Assembly: GCA_017643585.1 (NCBI GenBank) | Contig: JAEPND010000005.1 | Span: 62,001 to 126,000 of the forward strand | Direction: 5' to 3' | Length of the DNA stretch: 64,000 nt | Source of the DNA: Maricaulis sp. | GTDB taxonomy: Bacteria; Pseudomonadota; Alphaproteobacteria; Caulobacterales; Maricaulaceae | Shown: piece after piece, positions 8,234-16,625 of the stretch | How positions within the stretch are numbered: position 1 is the first letter of the stretch | Layout: every line of letters starts with the position of its first letter | Program-made: the position numbers and the translations under genes | The notes under the pieces: model-generated | Told to the model about the DNA's origin: nothing | What the model saw: the letters and a program-made list of their open reading frames with translations, nothing else | Database searches by the model: none

Positions 8234-8613
8234 GCGAAGACGGCCAGCTCGAACTTCGATGCAATCTGCACGTCTCAAGCGATCACCACACGGTAATGGA
8301 ATTGCAGGACCTGCTTAGCATCGCCGCCAGCCGAACCTCGGCCGAGAACTCTCAATCAAGACGCGCGACCTTGAGCGTTTATGCCGGACATCGCAGGGGC
8401 TACACACGGAGCACTCCGGACGAGATTGTCACAGAACTGCTCGATCAATTTAGTTCCAATGACTTCTCGCTCTCGAACGGTCGAGTGAACGCATCGGTGG
8501 TCCTAAGCTGCATTTGCGAAGAAGGTGCCCAGATGACTGAATTATCCCTATCAGCAAACGTACTGCGCCGACTCAGCGAGATGAATCTCAAGCTCACGAC
8601 GATATTCATTTAA
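8230..8613 (+). CDS. Small protein, possibly DUF4279-like
   Basis: 127 residues starting at a GTG that overlaps the fliP stop (GTGA), so it is probably translated with fliP. The C-terminal third (VVLSCICEEGAQMTELSLSANVLRRLSEMNLKL, given here only as a pattern) resembles the end of DUF4279 domains, where an acidic beta-strand precedes a short helix with LSxxxLRRLxxL. The N-terminal part is poorly conserved and the region is less GC-rich than fliP. Function is unknown; DUF4279 members occur near polymorphic toxin immunity genes, but nothing here shows such a role. It ends convergently on the TPR gene. Confidence 0.6.
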   Translation: MSEDGQLELRCNLHVSSDHHTVMELQDLLSIAASRTSAENSQSRRATLSVYAGHRRGYTRSTPDEIVTELLDQFSSNDFSLSNGRVNASVVLSCICEEGAQMTELSLSANVLRRLSEMNLKLTTIFI

Positions 8614-11600
8614 GCCCCGCCACCATCAAAGCGGCGACGGAAGGGCTCCATGAAGGCGTCCAGCGTGTCGATGCCGGCGATCTCGCCAGCAAGGTCGATG
8701 AAGCGGACATTGCCGGCGGGCAGCGTGTTGTCCGTCAGAAGCTCAAAGGCTGCGGCCTGGTCGGTCTGCGCCATGGCCGCACCATAGCGCTGTCCAAGAC
8801 GGGCAGAACTATCGCGATCCTCGGAGAGCGAATAGGCGATCGCGGCCCGCATCAGGTCGTTCTGTTCGGACGGCGTCAGCGGAGCCGGATCCTGGAACCT
8901 GTTGGCCAGAATGCGCTCGAGACGGCGGCCGGTGGCTGGCCAGTCGCGGTTTTCCCAGGCGATATCGGCACGCAGGCGTACGGCCTCGGAACTGGTATCG
9001 CCGGCAATCAGCTCCAGCGCAGTATCGGCCCGGCCCATTTCCGACAGGGCGCGGGCTTCCAGCAGATAGCGCTCATTGACCAGTTCACGCGGCAGCCCCG
9101 CAACGCGGGAGCGACGGATCGTGTTCATCGCGTCTTCGTAGCGGTGGTCCATCAGATAGACGACCGCCAGGTCGGTTGCGACACGGGCACGGGCCAGCGG
9201 TTCGCTCAGGCGGTTATCGACCTGGTGCTGCAAGAGCTCTGCCGCCGGGTCAAGCAGGTCAAAGGCGATCAGGCGGTCGGCCAGCCGGCGGATCATGCGA
9301 TCGCCGTCCGTGCCGATCGGCGCAAGATGCTGGTACTGATAAAACAGCGCCACAGCCTCGACCGGATCCATCCGGTCCGCCTCGCCCTCAAGGAAGAGAC
9401 GGCGGAAGGTATCATTCATGTCGTCGAACAGCCGGCGTCCGGCCTCGTTGTCCTCGAACCGTGTCTGGCCGCGCGCCATTACCTCGAGACCAAGGCCAAA
9501 CTCGCCGGCAGAGCCATAGAGCTCACCCAGCGTGCGGATGGTATCGGACTCGATGCTGTCGCCGCGCCAGCGGAAACGCAGGTTTTCCAGGTCATCAATC
9601 GCCTGCTCGCGCGAGATTTCGCCCGCGGCCAGCCGGGCGCGGGTCAGCTCATAGATCGCCCGGGCTTCCATCGGCGGATTGCCTGATTGCGCCAGCTCTT
9701 CCAGTTGCTCGATCGCACTGGTCAGATTGCCTCGGGCCTCGTCCAGTCGCGCGGCCACATAGGCGGCATCCAGCTGGGTCTGCGCATCCGGCTCACCCGC
9801 TTCAATCGCGTACAGGTGCTGCTCTGCGGCGGCATAATCACCCAGTTCCAGCGTCGCGCGTGCCAGCGCAGCCTCGTAGCGGGCCTGCCACACGGGCGGA
9901 TAGAAATAGGCTGCATCCGCGCCGGCACCGAGACGGCGCCGCGCATCTTCCCAGCGTTCCTGTTCTACCGCGATCAGACCCCGCCACATGTCAGTCGCCG
10001 GATCGGCGACAAGTCCGGCATTGGACAGATAGGCCTCGGCATCATCGAGGCGGTGCAGCATGTAACTGGCCACGCCGCGCATGGCGCGGATGTGATGATC
10101 GGCGCCCAGCTCCGGTTCCTCACTGACGGCGAGGGTCAACATGCCTAGGGCTTCGGGTGCCAGGTTGTTGGCCAACAGGAAGCGCGCCAGCGAGACGTGT
10201 CTGTCAGGACCGTGTTCCATGGCTGCACGGCGCAATCGGTCAGACCATTCGTCTGCGAAATAACCCTCACCGCGCCAATTGTCGAAATCCATCAGCGCGG
10301 GCGATGCGATATTGGCGAGCACGGAACTGTCGCCCTGGGAGCGGTTACCATCCGTGGATGGCGTCAGATCCAGGCCTTCCGGTCGGCCAATAATCGCGCC
10401 AGCGCCGTTGATCGAGATCAGCAGGTCATCGGCCAAGGCCTCCACGGCTGCCCCTTGTGCGGACGGCAACAATGCGCCGCCAACAAAGGCACGGCGCGAA
10501 GCCAGTCCCTGAACCGGTCCACCGGCCGTGATCACGCCCAGCCGGTCACCCACGATCGGGTCATCAATCCAGCGGACCGCGCGCGGCTCGCTCAGACCCA
10601 CGAGGATGCGGCCCAGTCGCCCGCGACGGGCATCGCGGCGGACACTGACAGGGCGTGGCGGGGAATCGATGCGTTCGGAGAAGACAATGGCCCATTCATC
10701 ACCCTCAAGCCGGGCTTCGGCCTGGGTGGTTTCCGGAACGTCCAGTCGCGCCGCCACAAAATCCTCGCCGCGGACAACCTGATAGCCCTGGAAATGGCGG
10801 CGTTCGCGATGCCCCAGCTCGTCCATGTCCAGATCGGCCGCTGCGTCGAAAACAATCCAGATGGCCCGGCCGCGTCGGAAGACCGAGGCTCCGACAGGCC
10901 CCTTCCAGGCAAATTCGGTTCTCAGATCGCCATTGAATTCCGTCACGGCGACATGAACGACACCACTCTCCGGCACAGGATCGCGATCGACCTGGATCAC
11001 CGGCTCGTCCGGGATCTCAGTGACATCTTCCAGCCCGTCTTCGGCAAAACTGTCGAAACGGTCTTCGATCTGCGGCGTCGCGCTCTCTCCTGCATAGCCT
11101 TCCGGAGCCGGTTCGAAACCGGCATCATCGGCCTGTTGTGGCTGGTTTTCCGGGATCAGTTCGGCCAGTTGCGCCAACAGGGCCTGGGTATTGTCTGCAT
11201 CGGGATCGACCAGGTCGATCGATACGCGGCCGTCCTCGCTCCAGGCGCGGGCGCGGATGCCCTCATCCATGACCAGGCGCAGCAGCCACTCATCGCCCTC
11301 ACGACGACCTTCCGCAGACCGCAGGAAGCGCGGCGGTGACCCGGCAAGACGGGCCAGATCAATGTCGGCCGGACGCGAGAAACGCACCTCGGCGATATTA
11401 TCATTCTGGCGGATGGCATAATCGACGGTTTCCGGCCAGATCAGCTCGACGCGTGTATATTCTGTCGCCTGTCCAACCCGCAGTTCAACCGGCAGCGGGG
11501 GAATGGGTGGCGGGCCTTCCGGCTCGGCATTGGCCAGCTCGATTGCCAGTCGCTCGGCTTCGGCCGCAGCCTCGATCTCTGCCTGTTCGCGCGGGGATAT

Positions 11601-12026
11601 GATATCCGCCGGGGCGTCCGCTCCACGCGGTACGATATCAATGGCGATGTGATCATAACTCGACGAGGTGTGCACATCGGCCTGCCCATTCAGGGCAATC
11701 CGCAGCGTGCGACCATCGGGGTCGAGACGCGCGCGAGCCGCGATGCCGCCCAGCTCGTCCACCAGATCAGAGACATCGGAGGAAATCGGCTCGCTGAGCG
11801 CGGCGATCAGGACCGTGTGCTCGATATCGACATCAGCCGTCGGCAGGCTGGCTTGATAACTATCGGGATAATCGAGAACGAGGCGCACATTGGCACCGTC
11901 CCGCTCGACACGGATGTCGGCGGGCGCCTGGGCCAGAGCCGGCGCGCCGAGAACCAGGGACAGCGCGGCTCCGCAGAGAAGACGGTGATGTCTAACTCTC
12001 TTCGGCAAGCCGGGCCTCCAGCTCAT
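8610..12026 (-). CDS. Exported motility-associated TPR protein
   Basis: About 1138 residues from ATG 12026; a GTG at 12050 and a TTG nearer the signal peptide are alternatives. All choices overlap the 3' end of the motE-like gene. A signal peptide (LLCGAALSLVLGAPALAQA) is followed by AMIN-like beta repeats (RVERDGANVRLVLDYP, HIAIDIVPRG, and a second set with VELRVGQATEYTRVELIWP). The C-terminal half is made of TPR-like helical pairs such as ALGMLTLAVSEEPELG and AEQHLYAIEAGEPDA. Being last in fliL-fliM-DUF6468-motE suggests a periplasmic role around the motor or its peptidoglycan ring; this is inferred from position only. Confidence 0.75.
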   Translation of the reverse strand: MSWRPGLPKRVRHHRLLCGAALSLVLGAPALAQAPADIRVERDGANVRLVLDYPDSYQASLPTADVDIEHTVLIAALSEPISSDVSDLVDELGGIAARARLDPDGRTLRIALNGQADVHTSSSYDHIAIDIVPRGADAPADIISPREQAEIEAAAEAERLAIELANAEPEGPPPIPPLPVELRVGQATEYTRVELIWPETVDYAIRQNDNIAEVRFSRPADIDLARLAGSPPRFLRSAEGRREGDEWLLRLVMDEGIRARAWSEDGRVSIDLVDPDADNTQALLAQLAELIPENQPQQADDAGFEPAPEGYAGESATPQIEDRFDSFAEDGLEDVTEIPDEPVIQVDRDPVPESGVVHVAVTEFNGDLRTEFAWKGPVGASVFRRGRAIWIVFDAAADLDMDELGHRERRHFQGYQVVRGEDFVAARLDVPETTQAEARLEGDEWAIVFSERIDSPPRPVSVRRDARRGRLGRILVGLSEPRAVRWIDDPIVGDRLGVITAGGPVQGLASRRAFVGGALLPSAQGAAVEALADDLLISINGAGAIIGRPEGLDLTPSTDGNRSQGDSSVLANIASPALMDFDNWRGEGYFADEWSDRLRRAAMEHGPDRHVSLARFLLANNLAPEALGMLTLAVSEEPELGADHHIRAMRGVASYMLHRLDDAEAYLSNAGLVADPATDMWRGLIAVEQERWEDARRRLGAGADAAYFYPPVWQARYEAALARATLELGDYAAAEQHLYAIEAGEPDAQTQLDAAYVAARLDEARGNLTSAIEQLEELAQSGNPPMEARAIYELTRARLAAGEISREQAIDDLENLRFRWRGDSIESDTIRTLGELYGSAGEFGLGLEVMARGQTRFEDNEAGRRLFDDMNDTFRRLFLEGEADRMDPVEAVALFYQYQHLAPIGTDGDRMIRRLADRLIAFDLLDPAAELLQHQVDNRLSEPLARARVATDLAVVYLMDHRYEDAMNTIRRSRVAGLPRELVNERYLLEARALSEMGRADTALELIAGDTSSEAVRLRADIAWENRDWPATGRRLERILANRFQDPAPLTPSEQNDLMRAAIAYSLSEDRDSSARLGQRYGAAMAQTDQAAAFELLTDNTLPAGNVRFIDLAGEIAGIDTLDAFMEPFRRRFDGGGA

Positions 12027-12708
12027 CCAGGGTTTCCGGCAGGTCGCCACGCGTTGCCATCAGCTGGGTCAGCGTCGCCGCTTCATTCGGCGGTATTTCC
12101 GCGAGGATCAAGGCAAACTTCCGCTCGTCCATCTGCGAGGCGATCTGGAGTTGCACCTGTGGGTCAAGCGCGCCGAACTGGGCGGCAGCATTTCCAACAT
12201 TATCGTCCGCCATGGAGCTGTACCAGTTGATGATACGACTGAGATCCTGCTCTTCCAGATCATCCAGCTGACCAAACAGCCCGTTGATTTCATTGCGCAG
12301 GTTTTCCAGCTCGACGATGCGGTCATCGACGCGCTGTTCCATGGCCAGCATCAGGGCCTCCCGTGTATCAAGCTCGGCCTCACGGGCATCGAGCTCTTCG
12401 CGACGCAGGGTCAGCGCGCGCAGCACGTCTTCTTCCTCGGCGCTGCGCATGCGATTGGCCAGACGCTGCTGGAAGGCCGAATTGACGTCCGGCACCTCGG
12501 CCAGCGGCTCCTCCGGCTCAGCGTTTTCGTCCTCACCGCCATCCCCCTCATCTGTACCCGCCTCGTCTTCCGGCGGCGCGACTTCCATCGCAACGGCCTC
12601 GGCGGTGAAGAAGTCGATCGCGTTATTGGTGACCGAAATCGCCTTGAGGCCGAACAGGCCGCCAGCAAGGATCGCGATGATAGAGAAAAGCCGGATCGGC
12701 TGAGCCAT
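11992..12708 (-). CDS. motE: MotE-like motor chaperone (MgtE N-domain-like)
   Basis: 238 residues. One N-terminal membrane helix (IRLFSIIAILAGGLFGLKAI), an acidic linker (residues about 45-75), a coiled coil rich in R/E (RREELDAREAELDTRE, about 100-150) and a C-terminal MgtE-N-like domain (SMADDNVGNAAAQFGALDPQ, then MDERKFALILAEIPPNEAATL). This matches the rhizobial MotE architecture, a periplasmic chaperone for MotC. Position between a DUF6468 gene and the TPR gene fits a motility role. Confidence 0.75.
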   Translation of the reverse strand: MAQPIRLFSIIAILAGGLFGLKAISVTNNAIDFFTAEAVAMEVAPPEDEAGTDEGDGGEDENAEPEEPLAEVPDVNSAFQQRLANRMRSAEEEDVLRALTLRREELDAREAELDTREALMLAMEQRVDDRIVELENLRNEINGLFGQLDDLEEQDLSRIINWYSSMADDNVGNAAAQFGALDPQVQLQIASQMDERKFALILAEIPPNEAATLTQLMATRGDLPETLDELEARLAEES

Positions 12709-12712
12709 GATC

Positions 12713-13102
12713 TTACCTTACATCCTTGAGATCATTGAGAACTGAAGATCCCGCACCCTGCGGGAAAATGTCAGCTGCGCGCTTGCGTGCCGGGCGCCGG
12801 GACATGGTGTCAGCCGTGCGGTCCGCCTTGCCAGTCATAAGGCGCAGCTCGTCGGACAGGGCACGGGCATCCTGGACGCGGCGTTCGAGAATCTCGCCAT
12901 TCTCCCGGGTCGCACGCTCCAGCGTCGCCAGGGCGGCACGGGCACGGTCGGTGGCATCATTGAGCTGGATGACGGATTCGCGCACGCCATCCTGGCCCGT
13001 CTTGAGAGCGTTGAGGCGACGATCAACCCTCCAGCACATGATGACGGCCAGTAGCAGCAAACCTGCGACGACACCTTCGAAAACCAAACCAGCCAGCGTC
13101 AT
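12713..13102 (-). CDS. DUF6468 family flagellar-cluster protein
   Basis: 129 residues: an N-terminal membrane helix (LVFEGVVAGLLLLAVIMCWRV) followed by a coiled coil (LNDATDRARAALATLERA to RRVQDARALSDELRLMTGKA) and a basic tail. Proteins of this form follow fliM in many alphaproteobacterial flagellar operons and are annotated DUF6468; function unknown. It overlaps fliM by four bases (ATGA) and is followed by motE after four bases, so translation is probably coupled. Confidence 0.75.
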   Translation of the reverse strand: MTLAGLVFEGVVAGLLLLAVIMCWRVDRRLNALKTGQDGVRESVIQLNDATDRARAALATLERATRENGEILERRVQDARALSDELRLMTGKADRTADTMSRRPARKRAADIFPQGAGSSVLNDLKDVR

Positions 13103-14235
13103 GAGAACCTCATCATTGCGCGCTTCGCGCCCGGCGAGAGCGGACCGCTCAGGCGCAGGGCAACATTATGTCCGATACGACCCATCCGGCCGCGGGTCAG
13201 GGGTACAGAGCCACATCGCAGCTCAACTTCACTCATCGGTGACGCATCCAGAAACAGCGTGTCACCGACCTTGAGATCGGCCACGGTTCCCAGCGACACT
13301 TTTTGTTCGTCCAGGACAGCGTGAACTTCCATCTTGGTGGACCACAGCTCGGTTGCCAGGTGTCCTTCCCAGATATTGTCGCGTCCGAATTTCTCACCCA
13401 TGAATTGCTGCAGCAGCATTTTACGAATGGGTTCTAGCGTGGCGTAGGGCAGCATCAACTCGATGCGACCGCCGCGGTCTTCCATATCGATACGCAGCTT
13501 GACCAGGATGGCGGCGTTTGCCGGGCGAGCGATGGCAGCAAAGCGCGGGTTCGTTTCCACACGCTCGAGATCAAAGTCCACCTCGGTCAGCGGCTGGAAA
13601 GCCGCCTTGGCGTCCTCCAGAACCACTTCGATCATGCGCTGGACCAGCATGCGCTCGATCGTGGTGTAGGGACGGCCCTCGATGCGCATCGCAGACGTGC
13701 CGCGGCGACCGCCGAGCAGAACGTCCACGATGGAATAGATCAGGTTGGAGTCGACCGTCAGCAGGCCGTAATTGTCCAGCTGCTGGGCCCGGAACACCGC
13801 CAGGATCGCCGGCAGCGGGATCGAGTTGAGATAATCACCGAAACGAATGGACGAGATATTGTCGAGCGAGACCTCGACATTGTCCGAGGTGAAATTGCGC
13901 AGCGAGGTCGTCATCAGACGCACGAGGCGGTCAAAGACGATCTCCAGCATGGGCAGGCGCTCGTAAGAGACGAGCGCGGAATTGATAATGGCACGAATGC
14001 CGGACTTGTCCGCCCCATCATCATCAGACAGGGAGAAACCCAGCAGGCTGTCAATTTCATCCTGGTTGAGAATGCGCTCGGGACCACCGCCGACGGTCGG
14101 GAGGTCCTGTTCGTCCTCCTCGGCGCCAACCATGGCTTCCCATTCGGATGCAAGATCGAGGTCATCGCCGTCTTCGGCCATGGCCTCCCACTCTGCAGCC
14201 AGGGCATCCTGGTCCAATGAATCGTCGTCAGACAT
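13099..14235 (-). CDS. fliM: Flagellar motor switch protein FliM
   Basis: 378 residues. The switch motif ILNQDEIDSLLGF lies near residue 57 instead of at the very N-terminus. It is preceded by two copies of an EWEAM element (LAAEWEAMAEDG and LASEWEAMVGAE). The CheC-like middle domain and the C-terminal SpoA domain (VHAVLDEQKVSLGTVADLKVGDTLFLD) are complete. FliM forms the C ring and binds phosphorylated CheY-type regulators. It starts 12 bases after fliL. Confidence 0.95.
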   Translation of the reverse strand: MSDDDSLDQDALAAEWEAMAEDGDDLDLASEWEAMVGAEEDEQDLPTVGGGPERILNQDEIDSLLGFSLSDDDGADKSGIRAIINSALVSYERLPMLEIVFDRLVRLMTTSLRNFTSDNVEVSLDNISSIRFGDYLNSIPLPAILAVFRAQQLDNYGLLTVDSNLIYSIVDVLLGGRRGTSAMRIEGRPYTTIERMLVQRMIEVVLEDAKAAFQPLTEVDFDLERVETNPRFAAIARPANAAILVKLRIDMEDRGGRIELMLPYATLEPIRKMLLQQFMGEKFGRDNIWEGHLATELWSTKMEVHAVLDEQKVSLGTVADLKVGDTLFLDASPMSEVELRCGSVPLTRGRMGRIGHNVALRLSGPLSPGAKRAMMRFS

Positions 14236-14246
14236 TCGCGCTTGCC

Positions 14247-14810
14247 TTAGTCAACAATAATAAACTCTTGAATCCACACCGCATCGACCTGTGCAGGTTC
14301 GATGGCAAGATTCACCCTGCGGAGCAATTCCAGACGTACACGCTGCATCCCCCTAGAGCCGTAGAGATCGTCTTCACGCAGCTCGCGCAGGAAGACGATG
14401 AACTGGTCCATGATCGGGTCGACATGCTCTTCCAGGACAGGGCCCAGATCATCGCGCGATGATTCAAAGGTCAGCTTGAACTGGACAATGACCGGACGAC
14501 CATCAACCGACCGGATGTTTGTGGTGATGGTTTCCTCGGTGCCGTCACCATCGCGCAGGTCATAATAATAGACCGCATCGGAGTGGCTGGCCTCAGCACT
14601 TTCATAGTGGCCGCCCTCCTCGCCATGCTCGCCTTCCGCGACCGCATGCTCGTCCTCACCGCCTGACAGCAGGAAGAAGGCCGCGGCAGCGCCCAGCAAG
14701 AGAATGACAGCGCCCAGGCCACCAATGAGCACGATTTTGGGAAGGCCTTTCTTCTTGCCTTCCTCGCCCTCGGCGTCTTCTTCATCGATTTCGTCGTTGT
14801 CGTCCGACAT
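14247..14810 (-). CDS. fliL: Flagellar basal body-associated protein FliL
   Basis: 187 residues: an acidic cytoplasmic N-terminus (DDNDEIDEEDAEGEE), one membrane helix (IVLIGGLGAVILLLGAAAAFFLL), a charged His/Glu linker, and the periplasmic FliL domain (RPVIVQFKLTFESS, then VDPIMDQFIVFLRELREDDLYG). FliL rings surround the stator units and stabilise torque generation. First gene of the fliL-fliM-DUF6468-motE-TPR operon. Upstream on the minus strand are two TTAA half-sites separated by 12 bases, not the CtrA spacing. Confidence 0.93.
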   Translation of the reverse strand: MSDDNDEIDEEDAEGEEGKKKGLPKIVLIGGLGAVILLLGAAAAFFLLSGGEDEHAVAEGEHGEEGGHYESAEASHSDAVYYYDLRDGDGTEETITTNIRSVDGRPVIVQFKLTFESSRDDLGPVLEEHVDPIMDQFIVFLRELREDDLYGSRGMQRVRLELLRRVNLAIEPAQVDAVWIQEFIIVD

Positions 14811-14888
14811 GGCAAACTCCGTCTAGGGAATCATCTGAAGTTATTAACGGCCAGAGTCGTTAACCTTCCGTAGCTTTTGTCCGGGCAG

Positions 14889-14903
14889 CGGCAAATTCTG
14901 CCC
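14889..14903 (+). promoter_or_regulatory. ftr-like enhancer (FlbD site) upstream of flgF
   Basis: CGGCAAATTCTGCCC fits the inverted repeat CGGCA-N5-TGCCG seen upstream of other late flagellar genes in this window. It lies about 115 bases before the predicted flgF transcription start, the expected enhancer distance. Confidence 0.55.
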
Positions 14904-14989
14904 AGCACAAGCCCCATTGGGTCCGGCAACACTTTCCGCCTGCCCTGGGACACCCCCGCTTAACCCTTGTTTTCCTTAGGCGCTAACCT

Positions 14990-15005
14990 TGGCACGCCCT
15001 GTGCA
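14990..15005 (+). promoter_or_regulatory. Sigma-54 promoter of flgF operon
   Basis: TGGCACGCCCTGTGCA matches the -24/-12 consensus TGGCACG-N4-TTGCW with one mismatch. The flgF ATG is 60 bases downstream. Confidence 0.8.
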
Positions 15006-15065
15006 ACATGGTCTTCAACCGCCGCAGATGACGGTGGACGTGTCATCCAGAATGGAGACCACCCG

Positions 15066-15812
15066 ATGGACAACGCACTGATGATCGGCCTGACGCGCCA
15101 GATGACCCTTCGACGGTCTATGGATATCGTGGCCAACAATATCGCCAACGCGAACACGACCGGTTTCAAGGTCGAGACGCTGCTGCTGGAGAACAGCCCG
15201 GCACGCACTGCGGAGCATTCCGATGGCCCCTCTGAACTCCAATACGTCGAGACCTGGGGCATGGGACGCGATTTCAGCCAAGGCACGCTGGAGCTGACCA
15301 ACCGCCCCTTTGACTTTGCGATTGAAGGCGACGGCTTCTTCGGCCTGGAAACGGATGCCGGCACCGAATACACCCGGGATGGCCGTTTCCATGTCGACAA
15401 TATCGGCCAGCTGGTCAGCGCCGACGGCTCGCCTGTTCTGGACGCCGACACGCGCGCTCCGATTATTCTCGATCCCAACGCCCAGAACGTGCGCATCATC
15501 GACGGCGGTGCCGTCATCGAAGATGGCGCCCAGGTCGGCCGGATCGGGGTCTTTGATATCGTTGATCGCGGCGCACTCTCCAAAGAGGGCAATGGCCGTT
15601 ACACCCTGGAACTCGGACCGGAGGAAGCAGAGCCCCTGGCCATGTTCGATGCCGTGGTTCGCCAGGGCTATGTGGAGGGCTCGAACGTCTCCTCCATCGT
15701 CGAACTGACCGACATGATGCAGATCATGCGCGCCTACGCCTCGGTCTCGAAATTCTTGAAAGATGCAGAAGAGCTGAACCGCAGCGCCATCGAGCGCCTC
15801 GGCAAGGCCTAA
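15066..15812 (+). CDS. flgF: Flagellar proximal rod protein FlgF
   Basis: 248 residues from ATG 15066 (GGAG upstream); the frame is open before it but has no coding character. The N-terminal motif SMDIVANNIANANTTGFK, the FAIEGDGFFGLET core and the C-terminal EGSNVSSIVELTDMMQIMRAYAS are typical. FlgF sits in the rod between FlgC and FlgG. First gene of flgF-flgG-flgA-flgH, behind a sigma-54 promoter. Confidence 0.95.
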   Translation: MDNALMIGLTRQMTLRRSMDIVANNIANANTTGFKVETLLLENSPARTAEHSDGPSELQYVETWGMGRDFSQGTLELTNRPFDFAIEGDGFFGLETDAGTEYTRDGRFHVDNIGQLVSADGSPVLDADTRAPIILDPNAQNVRIIDGGAVIEDGAQVGRIGVFDIVDRGALSKEGNGRYTLELGPEEAEPLAMFDAVVRQGYVEGSNVSSIVELTDMMQIMRAYASVSKFLKDAEELNRSAIERLGKA

Positions 15813-15827
15813 AGAAGGAGCCCTATC

Positions 15828-16613
15828 ATGCGTGCACTCTCTACCGCCGCGACGGGCATGGAAGCCCAGCAGCTGAACGTCGAGGTCATCTCGAACAACC
15901 TGGCCAACATGAACACGACAGGGTTCAAGCGCCAACGTGCGGAATTCCAGGACCTTCTCTACCAGAACGTCCAATCCATGGGCGTTGACAGCTCTGATGC
16001 CGGCACGATCGTCCCCACCGGGGTCCAGGTCGGCCTGGGCGTCGAAACCGCTTCGATCTACCGCATCACCGAGCAGGGCTCGCTGAACAATACCGGTAAT
16101 GATTTCGACCTGGCGATCTCCGGCCGCGGGTATTTCCGCATCCAGATGCCGGACGGCACCGATGCCTATACCCGCGCCGGCAATTTCGCCGTCAGCCCGG
16201 ACGGTCAGATCGTGACCTCCGAGGGCTACACGGTCTCCCCCGGCATCGCCATTCCCCAGGGAACGCGCGATATCTCCATCAATGAACAGGGGCAGGTGCA
16301 GGTGCTGATCGATGGCCAGACCGCACCGCAGACCGTCGGCCAGCTGGAATTGTCGACTTTCTTCAACGAAGCCGGCCTGGAAGCCATGGGCAACAATCTC
16401 TTCCTGGAAAGCGCAGCTTCAGGCACCGCGACAGCCGGCACGCCGGGATCGCCGGGCTTTGGCTCTGTCCGCCAGGGCTTTGTCGAGGGATCGAACGTCA
16501 ACTCGGTCTCCGAAATCACCGCTCTCATCTCGGCCCAGCGGGCTTATGAGATGAATGCGCGCGTAATCACGGCAGCCGACGAGATGCTCGCCACCTCCTC
16601 CAACCTTCGCTAA
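15828..16613 (+). CDS. flgG: Flagellar distal rod protein FlgG
   Basis: 261 residues, the usual length, with GGAG before the ATG. MRALSTAATGMEAQQLNVEV at the N-terminus, NLANMNTTGFKRQRAEFQDLLY and the C-terminal EGSNVNSVSEITALISAQRAYEMN are diagnostic. FlgG forms the distal rod crossing the peptidoglycan and P/L rings. It follows flgF by 15 bases. Confidence 0.97.
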   Translation: MRALSTAATGMEAQQLNVEVISNNLANMNTTGFKRQRAEFQDLLYQNVQSMGVDSSDAGTIVPTGVQVGLGVETASIYRITEQGSLNNTGNDFDLAISGRGYFRIQMPDGTDAYTRAGNFAVSPDGQIVTSEGYTVSPGIAIPQGTRDISINEQGQVQVLIDGQTAPQTVGQLELSTFFNEAGLEAMGNNLFLESAASGTATAGTPGSPGFGSVRQGFVEGSNVNSVSEITALISAQRAYEMNARVITAADEMLATSSNLR

Positions 16614-16625
16614 CGGAGCCGGTAG

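Noticed and set aside
7253-8278. 341-codon minus-strand frame opposite fliO-fliP
   Set aside because: Antisense shadow of fliP, with repetitive HH/DD/RQ composition typical of GC-rich complementary frames.
10197-11339. 380-codon plus-strand frame inside the TPR gene
   Set aside because: Lies within a long gene with clear signal peptide and TPR pattern; composition is that of a shadow.
14844-14863. TTAA pair upstream of fliL as a CtrA box
   Set aside because: The half-sites are 12 bases apart, not 7.
14889-14903. Possible sigma-54 promoter for fliL on the minus strand
   Set aside because: TGGGCAGAATTTGCC has GG and GC spaced one base too close; the sequence fits the ftr-like repeat for flgF better.
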